Part shown: piece by piece, positions 1 through 5,251 of the stretch
Position numbering within the stretch: position 1 is the first letter of the stretch
Layout: each line of letters opens with the position of its first letter
Assembly: GCA_028821635.1 (NCBI GenBank)
Contig: JAPPDO010000399.1
Coordinates: 1 to 5,251 of the forward strand
Source of the DNA: Ekhidna sp.
GTDB taxonomy: Bacteria > Bacteroidota > Bacteroidia > Cytophagales > Cyclobacteriaceae
Direction: 5' to 3'
Length of the DNA stretch: 5,251 nucleotides
Program-made: the position numbers and the translations under genes
The notes under the pieces: generated by a model
What the model was told of the DNA's origin: nothing
What the model saw: the letters and a program-made list of their open reading frames with translations, nothing else
Database searches by the model: none

Positions 1-558
1 ACCTCCCTGCCCATTACACAAAGCAGGATGATCACTTGGACGTATGACGACGGTGCGGGCAACACGGCTACACAAACGCAACAGGTGACCATCGGGGATA
101 CCGAAGCCCCGGAGCCGGAAATATCGAACTTGCCGGTGCTTACCGGAGAGTGTCCGGTTGCAACAATGGCAGACCTGACCGCCCCCACTGCCACAGATAA
201 TTGTGATGACGGAACCATCAGAGCCACTACCAATGCGAGCTTTCCTATCACGGCAAGCACTACTATTACATGGACGTATAGGGATGCTGCGGGCAACACG
301 TCCACGCAGACACAGGCGGTGATCTGCCCTCTAGGTGCGGCAGACGATGCGGCGGAGGCTGTCGTCTTCCCCAACCCTTCGGGCCGCTACCTGGAGGTGC
401 GATCTTCGATCAGAGGGACGTTCAAGATTCTGAGCCTGAACGGAAAGCCATTATTAGAAGGCACTACGAACACAAGGACAGACATCACCTCCCTGCAAAG
501 CGGCCTGTACCTCGTGCAGTTACCGGACGGGCGTTTGTTGAAGTTTGTGAGGGAGTAA
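1..558 (+). CDS. C-terminal part of a secreted HYR-like repeat protein with a type IX secretion sorting domain (5' end missing)
   Basis: The frame is open from the first base to the TAA at 556-558, giving 185 visible residues, so the gene begins outside the window; the ATG at 28 lies inside a repeat and is not a credible start. Residues 2-79 form one full 78-residue repeat and residues 80 to about 109 a second, partial copy, each carrying a TWTY...AGNT.TQTQ core. The unit resembles the HYR/Ig-like repeats of large Bacteroidota surface proteins, with the typical phrases DTEAP and PTATDNC and cysteines at about 51 and 68. From about residue 119 the protein changes to a Por-type sorting domain: FPNPS at 123-127, then FKILSLNGKPLL, a GLYLVQL strand and a KFVRE end. 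In the known family this domain directs export through T9SS and is cleaved during surface attachment or release. The role is therefore probably extracellular, adhesive or structural; the substrate is unknown and any catalytic domain would lie upstream. Its GC content is higher than that of the following genes. Confidence 0.87.
   Translation, partial: TSLPITQSRMITWTYDDGAGNTATQTQQVTIGDTEAPEPEISNLPVLTGECPVATMADLTAPTATDNCDDGTIRATTNASFPITASTTITWTYRDAAGNTSTQTQAVICPLGAADDAAEAVVFPNPSGRYLEVRSSIRGTFKILSLNGKPLLEGTTNTRTDITSLQSGLYLVQLPDGRLLKFVRE
4..327 (+). repeat. Tandem 234-bp (78-residue) HYR-like repeat, one full copy plus a partial copy
   Basis: The coding sequence repeats with a period of exactly 234 bp: the Trp codon of TWTY lies at 37 and again at 271, and the SLPIT/SFPIT strand starts at 4 and 238. 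The DNA has diverged between copies except for short identical blocks such as tggacgtat and gcgggcaacacg, so this looks like an old, selected protein repeat and not a recent duplication. The last copy is cut short after the TQTQAV strand and runs through ICPLGAADDAAEA into the sorting domain. Confidence 0.8.
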
Positions 559-689
559 GGGGAAGGAAGGTTTAAGCGTTTTTTATGTACTCCACTTTTT
601 ATCAAAAATTTGCTACATCTTAGTAATACCTTTTTTTAAAATAAACGCTAAATCGACCCTATCATCCATACTTTTTTGCTTCTTTTTGT

Positions 690-694
690 AGGAG
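690..694 (+). promoter_or_regulatory. Shine-Dalgarno-like AGGAG
   Basis: AGGAG lies 6 nt before the ATG at 701, ideal spacing for a ribosome binding site. It is 74 nt from the mnmE start at 769, too far to serve that start directly, and no such motif lies just before 769. Bacteroidota often initiate without a strong Shine-Dalgarno, so a perfect one here either marks the small ORF at 701 or is a chance match in an AT-rich spacer. Confidence 0.35.
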
Positions 695-700
695 TCAAAA

Positions 701-772
701 ATGGGTGCAATACCGAAGATGTCTGCTATCTTTTCTATTATTGAGTTAAAAGTCGCTTCAAAAACTAAATGA
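701..772 (+). CDS. Possible 23-codon leader ORF overlapping the mnmE start
   Basis: ATG at 701 opens a 23-residue frame (MGAIPKMSAIFSIIELKVAS followed by KTK) that ends in TGA at 770-772. This stop overlaps the mnmE ATG at 769-771 in the classic ATGA arrangement used for translational coupling. An AGGAG lies 6 nt upstream, whereas mnmE has no such site of its own. I recognise no family; the peptide is mildly hydrophobic in the middle with a basic tail. It could be a leader whose translation delivers ribosomes to mnmE, or a chance ORF: one this short is common by chance, and the ATGA overlap could be coincidence. No coding evidence beyond signal placement is visible. Confidence 0.25.
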   Translation: MGAIPKMSAIFSIIELKVASKTK

Positions 773-2133
773 CTCCCTTAAAAGATACTATTGCTGCATT
801 AGCAACTCCTCCCGGAATTGGAGCACTCGGCATTATCAGGATTTCAGGGTCGGAAACAATTCCCATCGTGAACTCTGTCTTTAAAGGAAAGAATCTTTTA
901 AAGGCAGCTTCCCACACCGTCCATTTGGGCACCATTAGAGATGATGAGGGCACTATCATTGATGAAGTATTGATATCCATCTTCAAGGCCCCTCGCTCTT
1001 ACACCAAAGAGGATGTCATTGAAATCTCCGGACATGGGTCACATTACGTTCTTCAGAACGTATTGAACCTACTTATATTGAAAGGTGCCAGGCCGGCCAA
1101 ACCGGGGGAGTTTACTCAAAAGGCTTTTTTGAACGGCCGTCTCGACCTGGCACAGGCAGAGGCTGTGGCAGACCTGATTGCCTCTGAGAATGCCTCTATG
1201 CAACAAACTGCGATGGAGCAAATGCGAGGCGGATTTTCCTGCGAAATTGGAAAACTCCGTGAAGAGCTCATCCACTTTGCATCCATGATCGAATTGGAGT
1301 TAGACTTTGCTGAGGAGGATGTGGCCTTTGCTGATCGTAAAGGGTTAATTGAACTCATCCATAAAATTCAGACTCTGATCGCTTCACTCATTTCCAGTTT
1401 TGAATATGGAAATGCCATTAAAAATGGAATTCCTGTAGTCATTGCCGGAAGGCCAAATACGGGTAAGTCTACCCTGCTCAACGCATTGCTTAATGAGGAG
1501 AAGGCCATCGTCTCAGAAGTAGCCGGGACTACCAGAGACATTATTGAGGATGAGATTCATATTGATGGAGTTGCTTTTCGCTTTATTGATACGGCAGGAA
1601 TTCGAGAAACAAATGATCAGGTAGAGTCTATAGGTATAAAAAGGACGCTCACAAAAATGAAAGAAGCCAGTGTGGTGATCTATCTTTTTGATCTGGCGAA
1701 TGAGTCCGTCGATTCCATTAATAAACAGTTAAACAATCTGAGGACATCAGGGGTATCCTGTCTGATAGCAGGCAACAAAGTGGATAAAGCAAATAGCCCA
1801 TTAAAAGACCATCTGAAAGAAGAAAGTGCTGTTTTTATCTCAGCCAAAAATAGGATTAACCTTGAAGCACTTAAAGAGCGGCTGAAAACTTTCATTCGTA
1901 AACCCTCTCGCCCGCTTGATACCATTATAACGAATACACGTCATCTGCATAGCCTACGGCAAACGACGGAAGCACTCAATCGTACACTTGAAGGTATCAA
2001 ACTACAAATGAGCAATGATCTTGTGGCCCAAGATGTCCGCTCTGCCCTGCATCATCTCGGAGAAATCACTGGAGAGGTAACCTCCGACGATCTGCTGGAA
2101 AATATTTTTTCTAAGTTTTGTATTGGGAAATGA
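769..2133 (+). CDS. mnmE: tRNA uridine-5-carboxymethylaminomethyl(34) synthesis GTPase MnmE (TrmE)
   Basis: MnmE works in the cytoplasm with the FAD protein MnmG to install the (carboxymethyl)aminomethyl group on wobble U34 of tRNAs, using a tetrahydrofolate one-carbon unit and K+-activated GTP hydrolysis. The protein has 454 residues, the same length as E. coli MnmE. Residues 1 to about 120 are the folate-binding TrmE N domain, starting with DTIAALATPPGIGALGIIRI and including PGEF at 112-115 and FLNGRLDLAQAEA at 120-132. A helical domain surrounds an inserted G domain with G1 GRPNTGKS 227-234, G2 loop GTTRD 253-257, G3 DTAG 274-277, G4 NKVD 336-339 and G5 SAK 358-360. Glu286 aligns with catalytic Glu282 of the E. 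coli enzyme. The protein ends in the family's CIGK at 451-454. The start is fixed: a TAA (766-768) lies in frame directly before ATG 769, and the family N-terminus begins there. A small ORF may be coupled to it upstream; valS converges downstream. All key residues are present. Confidence 0.97.
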   Translation: MTPLKDTIAALATPPGIGALGIIRISGSETIPIVNSVFKGKNLLKAASHTVHLGTIRDDEGTIIDEVLISIFKAPRSYTKEDVIEISGHGSHYVLQNVLNLLILKGARPAKPGEFTQKAFLNGRLDLAQAEAVADLIASENASMQQTAMEQMRGGFSCEIGKLREELIHFASMIELELDFAEEDVAFADRKGLIELIHKIQTLIASLISSFEYGNAIKNGIPVVIAGRPNTGKSTLLNALLNEEKAIVSEVAGTTRDIIEDEIHIDGVAFRFIDTAGIRETNDQVESIGIKRTLTKMKEASVVIYLFDLANESVDSINKQLNNLRTSGVSCLIAGNKVDKANSPLKDHLKEESAVFISAKNRINLEALKERLKTFIRKPSRPLDTIITNTRHLHSLRQTTEALNRTLEGIKLQMSNDLVAQDVRSALHHLGEITGEVTSDDLLENIFSKFCIGK

Positions 2134-2214
2134 TTACTTCCCCTTCAAATGGGCAAATATAAAGCAGACACCCTCACTTATCGCCTCGTATTAATGCCCC
2201 AAATACATACCCAC
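2134..2214. other. 81-bp convergent intergenic gap with no clear terminator
   Basis: This gap separates the 3' ends of mnmE and valS. I looked for a GC-rich stem followed by T (plus strand) or preceded by A (minus strand) and found none. The only pairing noticed is GGGCA (2151-2155) with TGCCC (2195-2199) across a 39-nt loop, which is not terminator-like. Transcripts from both sides may therefore overlap or end by a factor-dependent route; this is inference. Confidence 0.6.
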
Positions 2215-4887
2215 TCATGCCTGAATACGATTTGCCAGGCTCTTTTCCAGCGTCTTGATCTTTGCCTCTGCGTCCGCTAGTTTTTTGCGTTCCATCTCCA
2301 CCACCTGCTTGGGAGCATTGTTTACAAATCCCTCGTTGGAGAGCTTCCTTTCCACGGTCATTTTGAAGCCTTTAGCATAATTTAGCTCCTCTTCCAGCTT
2401 TTTGCGCTCTGCTTTCAGATCAAGATGCTCCGATGCAGGAATGGAAAACTCATCAGAACCAATCACAAAACTGAAGGCATGGGCAGGCTTCTCTGCATTC
2501 GAGATTTCCGAAATATTGGCGAGCTTCTTTAGAGAGTCACTCATGGAATTTACAGGTGCTTTCGTAATTAAATCTAACTTTTTCTTTGGTGAAATTCGCT
2601 TATTATTTCGAATACTGCGGACATTAGTGGTAATCTCAAAGAGGGTCTCCATTTCTTTCAAAATAGCCTCCTCGAATGCAGCCGCTTTTGGCCACTCCGC
2701 CACAATGATGGCTTCCTCCTCCTCTCGCTCTCTCAGTTCATGCCAGATTTCCTCTGTAATAAACGGCATAAAAGGATGCAGAATTTTCAATATTTGCTCA
2801 AAAAGTGCGACGGTCGCATCGTAAGTAACCCGATCAATCGGCTCTTCATATTCCGGCTTGATCCATTCCAAATACCAGCTACAGAAGTCATTCCAAATAA
2901 GTTTGTACACTACCATGAGGACATCTGATATTCTGAATTTGGAGAAGTGATCTTCCAGTTTTGTCAAGTCTTTATTGAACTTATTTGTAAACCATAAAAC
3001 GGCCTTTTGATTGATAGCCGTCGGTGTATTTTCTGCCGTTTCCCATCCCTTTACCAGTCGGAATGCGTTCCAGATTTTGTTAGAGAAGTTTCTCCCTTGT
3101 TCCACCAGTTTCTCATCAAAAAGCAGATCGTTTCCTGCCGAAGAACTTAGCAGCATCCCCGTCCGCACGCCGTCCGCTCCATAGTGCCTGATCAGGTCTA
3201 GGGGATCAGGAGAGTTGCCCAGCGATTTGGACATCTTTCTTCGCTGTTTATCACGAACAATGCCGGTCAGATACACATTTTCAAATGGCTTCTCGTCCAG
3301 ATATTCGTACCCGGCAATAATCATTCTGGCTACCCAGAAAAAGAGAATTTCAGGGGCTGTCACCAAGACCTGTGTGGGATAGAAGAAGTTAAGGTCTTCA
3401 TTTTTGCTTTTATTGATTTTACCTTTTTCCGAGTCAAAACAATTATCACTAAATCCATCAAAAACCGCAATTGGCCACAGGTTAGAAGAAGCCCAAGTGT
3501 CGAGGACGTCCTCCTCTTGTTTTAGATCAGCGTTGGTAAGGTTATCGTTTCCGGTTATTTTTTTAGCCTCCTCTACTGCAAGCTTCAATGTCTCTGCTAC
3601 TACGAAATCATTCTCTCCTTCACCATAATAATAAGCCGGGATTTGCTGCCCCCACCAAAGCTGTCTGGAGATATTCCAATCTCTCACGTTCTCCATCCAG
3701 TGGTTATAAGTCTTCTTGAATTTGGAAGGGAATAGCCGAACTTTATCATCCATTACGGCCTGACGGGCACGGCGGGAAATCTCCCTCATCTTGATGAACC
3801 ACTGTAGCGAAAGCTTAGGCTCAACGACTGAGTTGGTTCGTTCTGACCGACCAATCCGAGTAATAAACTCCTCTTCCTTTGTTAAGATTTTAGCCGCTTT
3901 AAGATCATTAATAATCATCTTACGCACTTTAAAGCGATCCTCTCCGATGTACTTTTCGATCTCACACTTATCATTGAGTGTGCCATCAAGATTGATGGTG
4001 TCTACAATTTTGAGATGATGTCTCAACCCGATCTCATAGTCATTAGGGTCGTGTGCAGGTGTCACCTTTAAACAGCCTGTTCCAAAATCAGGGTCTACGT
4101 AGTCATCCCCGATGACGGGAATCTCACGGTTGATGAGCGGAACCAAAACCTTCTTCCCGATCAGGTGCCTGAATCGCTTATCGTTTGGATTTACTGCAAT
4201 GGCAGTATCACCCATGATGGTCTCCGGTCGCTGAGTGGCGATTGTCACAAATTTAGCTGAGTCCTTGATCTGGTAGTTTACATGGTAGAGGATAGCTTTC
4301 TCACCCTGTTCATTATAGATTACCTCCTCATTTGAGATGGTGGTCATGGCTTCACAGTCCCAGTTGATCATGCGTAGGCCGCGATAAATGTATCCTTTTT
4401 GGTAGAGGTCTACAAACTGTCGGGTTACGGCTTTAAGATAGCTCTCGTCCATCGTAAAAACAGTGCGGTTCCAGTCGCAAGAAGCACCCAGCTTTTGAAG
4501 CTGCCGCAGGATAATTCCCCCATATTTTTCTTTCCATTCCCATGCATAGTTAAGAAACGCCTCTCTTGAAAGGTCGCTCTTTTTGATTCCCCGCTCACGA
4601 AGCATTTCTACTACCTTAGCCTCCGTCGCAATAGAAGCATGATCTGTTCCGGGTATCCAACAAGCCGCCCTGCCTTCCATACGTGCCTTTCTTATCAATA
4701 TATCCTGAATGGTATTATTGAGCATGTGACCCATGTGTAGCACTCCTGTCACATTTGGCGGTGGCATGACGATGGTGTAAGAAACCTTGCCTGCTTGCGG
4801 TGTGGCATGAAAGAAACCGTGGTCTATCCAATATCGGTACCATTTGTCTTCAGTTTTAGTGGGATCATATTGGGTCGAAATGCTCAT
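2215..4887 (-). CDS. valS: Valyl-tRNA synthetase (class I, ValRS)
   Basis: ValRS attaches valine to tRNA-Val using ATP and edits mischarged threonine; it is cytoplasmic and essential. The protein has 890 residues, within the family range though shorter than E. coli ValRS. Visible in order: the HIGH-type signature PPPNVTGVLHMGH with HMGH at 51-54; GTDHA 80-84; the CP1 editing domain at about 210-345 with TQRPET 218-223 and TPAHDPNDY 276-284; WNISRQLWWGQQIPAYY 404-420; LDTWASSNLWP 462-472; TAPEILFFWVARMI 510-523; KMSKS 551-555; an anticodon-binding helical domain at about 630-770; and a Lys/Glu-rich C-terminal coiled-coil tRNA arm at about 822-888. The start is fixed by an in-frame stop (TGA, plus-strand 4909-4911) 24 nt upstream with no other ATG between. 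No strong Shine-Dalgarno precedes it, as is usual in Bacteroidota. The leader holds an inverted repeat and repeated heptamers that may regulate it. A Lys/Asp-rich stretch at about 478-499 looks like a small lineage insertion. No damage is seen. Confidence 0.98.
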   Translation of the reverse strand: MSISTQYDPTKTEDKWYRYWIDHGFFHATPQAGKVSYTIVMPPPNVTGVLHMGHMLNNTIQDILIRKARMEGRAACWIPGTDHASIATEAKVVEMLRERGIKKSDLSREAFLNYAWEWKEKYGGIILRQLQKLGASCDWNRTVFTMDESYLKAVTRQFVDLYQKGYIYRGLRMINWDCEAMTTISNEEVIYNEQGEKAILYHVNYQIKDSAKFVTIATQRPETIMGDTAIAVNPNDKRFRHLIGKKVLVPLINREIPVIGDDYVDPDFGTGCLKVTPAHDPNDYEIGLRHHLKIVDTINLDGTLNDKCEIEKYIGEDRFKVRKMIINDLKAAKILTKEEEFITRIGRSERTNSVVEPKLSLQWFIKMREISRRARQAVMDDKVRLFPSKFKKTYNHWMENVRDWNISRQLWWGQQIPAYYYGEGENDFVVAETLKLAVEEAKKITGNDNLTNADLKQEEDVLDTWASSNLWPIAVFDGFSDNCFDSEKGKINKSKNEDLNFFYPTQVLVTAPEILFFWVARMIIAGYEYLDEKPFENVYLTGIVRDKQRRKMSKSLGNSPDPLDLIRHYGADGVRTGMLLSSSAGNDLLFDEKLVEQGRNFSNKIWNAFRLVKGWETAENTPTAINQKAVLWFTNKFNKDLTKLEDHFSKFRISDVLMVVYKLIWNDFCSWYLEWIKPEYEEPIDRVTYDATVALFEQILKILHPFMPFITEEIWHELREREEEEAIIVAEWPKAAAFEEAILKEMETLFEITTNVRSIRNNKRISPKKKLDLITKAPVNSMSDSLKKLANISEISNAEKPAHAFSFVIGSDEFSIPASEHLDLKAERKKLEEELNYAKGFKMTVERKLSNEGFVNNAPKQVVEMERKKLADAEAKIKTLEKSLANRIQA

Positions 4888-4893
4888 TTGTAT

Positions 4894-5015
4894 TACTTCA
4901 ATTTTACTTCAGAGGGTAAAATTACAGAATAAGGCTTTTGTGCTTTTACTTCATAGAAAAAGGATAAGTAGCAGTTTCTGTTAAGTTAATCAGTAGGGGT
5001 TAAATGACTACTTCA
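4894..5015. repeat. Four direct copies of TACTTCA (TGAAGTA on the valS strand)
   Basis: Identical heptamers lie at 4894-4900, 4905-4911, 4947-4953 and 5009-5015, all in the same orientation. The start-to-start spacings are 11, 42 and 62 bp, each close to a whole number of 10.5-bp helical turns. The middle pair share a longer match, TTTTACTTCA (4902-4911 and 4944-4953). The cluster covers the valS leader and likely promoter region, fitting binding sites for a regulator on one DNA face, but no known regulon is recognised and AT-rich composition raises the chance of coincidence. Confidence 0.35.
4900..4923 (-). promoter_or_regulatory. Perfect 8-bp inverted repeat just upstream of valS
   Basis: AATTTTAC (4900-4907) is exactly complementary to GTAAAATT (4916-4923) across an 8-nt loop. 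On the minus strand it ends 12 nt before the valS ATG, so if transcribed it could fold close to the ribosome-loading region; as DNA it could be an operator. The stem is AT-rich with a single G-C pair and would be weak as RNA. It overlaps the only -7-like element seen (TAATTTTA). Function is inferred from position only. Confidence 0.35.
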
Positions 5016-5067
5016 ATAAACGAGAGCCTGAAATTCACCGGAATTCCAATCCTTTACTTTAACCAAA

Positions 5068-5093
5068 GATTGCTGATGCCGGCATATTGAATC
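5068..5093. repeat. 26-bp dyad centred on the palindrome ATGCCGGCAT
   Basis: ATGCCGGCAT (5076-5085) is a perfect 10-bp palindrome. Four bases out on each side, GATT (5068-5071) and AATC (5090-5093) are also complementary about the same centre, giving a 26-bp interrupted dyad. The centre is GC-rich inside an AT-rich region. With no room for a loop in the core, it fits a site for a dimeric DNA-binding protein better than an RNA hairpin. No known operator is recognised. Confidence 0.3.
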
Positions 5094-5110
5094 CGTCTCA
5101 TAATCAAGGC

Positions 5111-5131
5111 GGTTTTTTGTTTTAAAAAACC
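5111..5131. repeat. T6/A6 hairpin: 8-bp perfect stem with 5-nt loop
   Basis: GGTTTTTT (5111-5118) pairs exactly with AAAAAACC (5124-5131) around the loop GTTTT. The stem has only two G-C pairs and is not followed by a T-tract on either strand, so it is not a standard intrinsic terminator. GGCGG (5108-5112) could instead pair with CCGCC (5151-5155), which would exclude the first two pairs of this stem. Confidence 0.3.
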
Positions 5132-5199
5132 AAAATTTACGGACACAGCACCGCCCTCATAACGTCTTACAATACTTCCCCCCCGCTTTCGGAAAAATT

Positions 5200-5230
5200 T
5201 TTGAAACATTTTTAAAGCTTTATACGTTTA
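5200..5230 (+). promoter_or_regulatory. Candidate Bacteroidota -33/-7 promoter for a gene beyond the right edge
   Basis: TTTG (5200-5203) is followed after 19 nt by TACGTTTA (5223-5230). The known primary sigma-factor consensus in Bacteroidota is TTTG (-33) and TAnnTTTG (-7) with about that spacing, so only the last base of the -7 element differs. It lies in a strongly AT-rich tail and points to the right, where no gene is visible within the window. AT-rich sequence makes chance matches fairly likely. Confidence 0.4.
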
Positions 5231-5251
5231 ATATAAAGATAATTTAAATAT

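Larger units (their letters stand above)
4888..5251. other. 364-bp AT-rich intergenic region upstream of valS
   Basis: No convincing protein gene is present. The left part is the valS leader, with an inverted repeat and TACTTCA copies. A 28-codon ORF (5004-5090, plus) with AGGGG 4 nt upstream exists but has no recognisable product. The middle holds a 10-bp palindrome within a wider dyad, then a T6/A6 stem. A run of seven C lies at 5178-5184. The last 60 bases are very AT-rich and carry a candidate promoter pointing right. No tRNA, riboswitch or terminator of known type was recognised. I found no good -33/-7 pair for valS itself; TAATTTTA (minus, 4924-4917) resembles a -7 element but lacks a partner. 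Confidence 0.6.

Noticed and set aside
552..600. GGAGTA (552-557) and TACTCC (588-593) followed by CTTTTT as a terminator for the repeat-protein gene
   Set aside because: The stem is only 6 bp with a 30-nt loop, overlaps the stop codon and has few G-C pairs; it does not meet the usual shape of an intrinsic terminator.
387..605. Minus-strand open frame opposite the sorting domain
   Set aside because: No recognisable protein and no start signal; it lies antisense to a well-supported coding region. The same applies to other open frames lying antisense to mnmE and valS.
609..634. TTTG (609-612) with TACCTTTT (627-634) as an mnmE promoter
   Set aside because: Spacing is 14 nt, shorter than the roughly 19-nt Bacteroidota norm. 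TATCTTTT at 727-734 is a better -7 shape but has no TTTG at the right distance.
571..652. Complementary segments TTTAAGCGTTT and AAACGCTAAA
   Set aside because: About 10 pairs with one bulged A, but separated by a 61-nt loop; easily expected by chance in AT-rich DNA.
2151..2199. GGGCA/TGCCC pairing between mnmE and valS as a bidirectional terminator
   Set aside because: Five base pairs over a 39-nt loop with no T-tract on either strand.
2402..2824. 140-codon plus-strand open frame opposite valS
   Set aside because: It is a shadow of the valS reading frame; valS is continuous and carries all family motifs, and the shadow protein has no recognisable motif.
5193..5202. AAAAATTTTT palindrome near the right end
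   Set aside because: Low-complexity A/T tract; symmetry does not extend beyond it and it is not followed by terminator features.

Overview
This window looks like chromosomal DNA from a member of the Bacteroidota. The evidence is a C-terminal Por/type IX secretion (T9SS) sorting domain behind HYR-like adhesive repeats, a valyl-tRNA synthetase with Bacteroidota-style wording (TAPEILFFWVARMI and DKQRRKMSKS), and a possible Bacteroidota-type -33/-7 promoter near the right end. A Cytophagales-like lineage is my guess; the sequence alone does not settle it.

Layout. Positions 1-558 (+) hold the 3' end of a secreted repeat protein whose start lies off the left edge. Positions 559-768 are an AT-rich spacer with a well-placed AGGAG and a possible 23-codon leader ORF that ends in an ATGA overlap with the next gene. 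Positions 769-2133 (+) are a complete mnmE, the tRNA-modification GTPase. Positions 2134-2214 are an 81-bp gap between convergent genes with no convincing terminator. Positions 2215-4887 (-) are a complete valS. Positions 4888-5251 contain no convincing gene. They hold the valS leader and promoter region, with an 8-bp inverted repeat and four TACTTCA heptamers, then a palindromic patch, a T6/A6 stem, and a candidate promoter pointing right out of the window.

How the genes relate. MnmE and ValRS both act on tRNA: MnmE, with MnmG encoded elsewhere, modifies wobble uridine 34, and ValRS charges tRNA-Val. They are convergent, so they are not an operon, and the shared theme may be coincidence. The repeat protein is unrelated and visibly more GC-rich than its neighbours (about 55-63% against 35-43% in hand-counted 60-base lines).

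The three main genes are ordinary members of known families. I see no mobile element, CRISPR array, tRNA, rRNA or evident new system. The most interesting signals are regulatory: the possible coupled leader ORF before mnmE and the repeat/hairpin cluster before valS.
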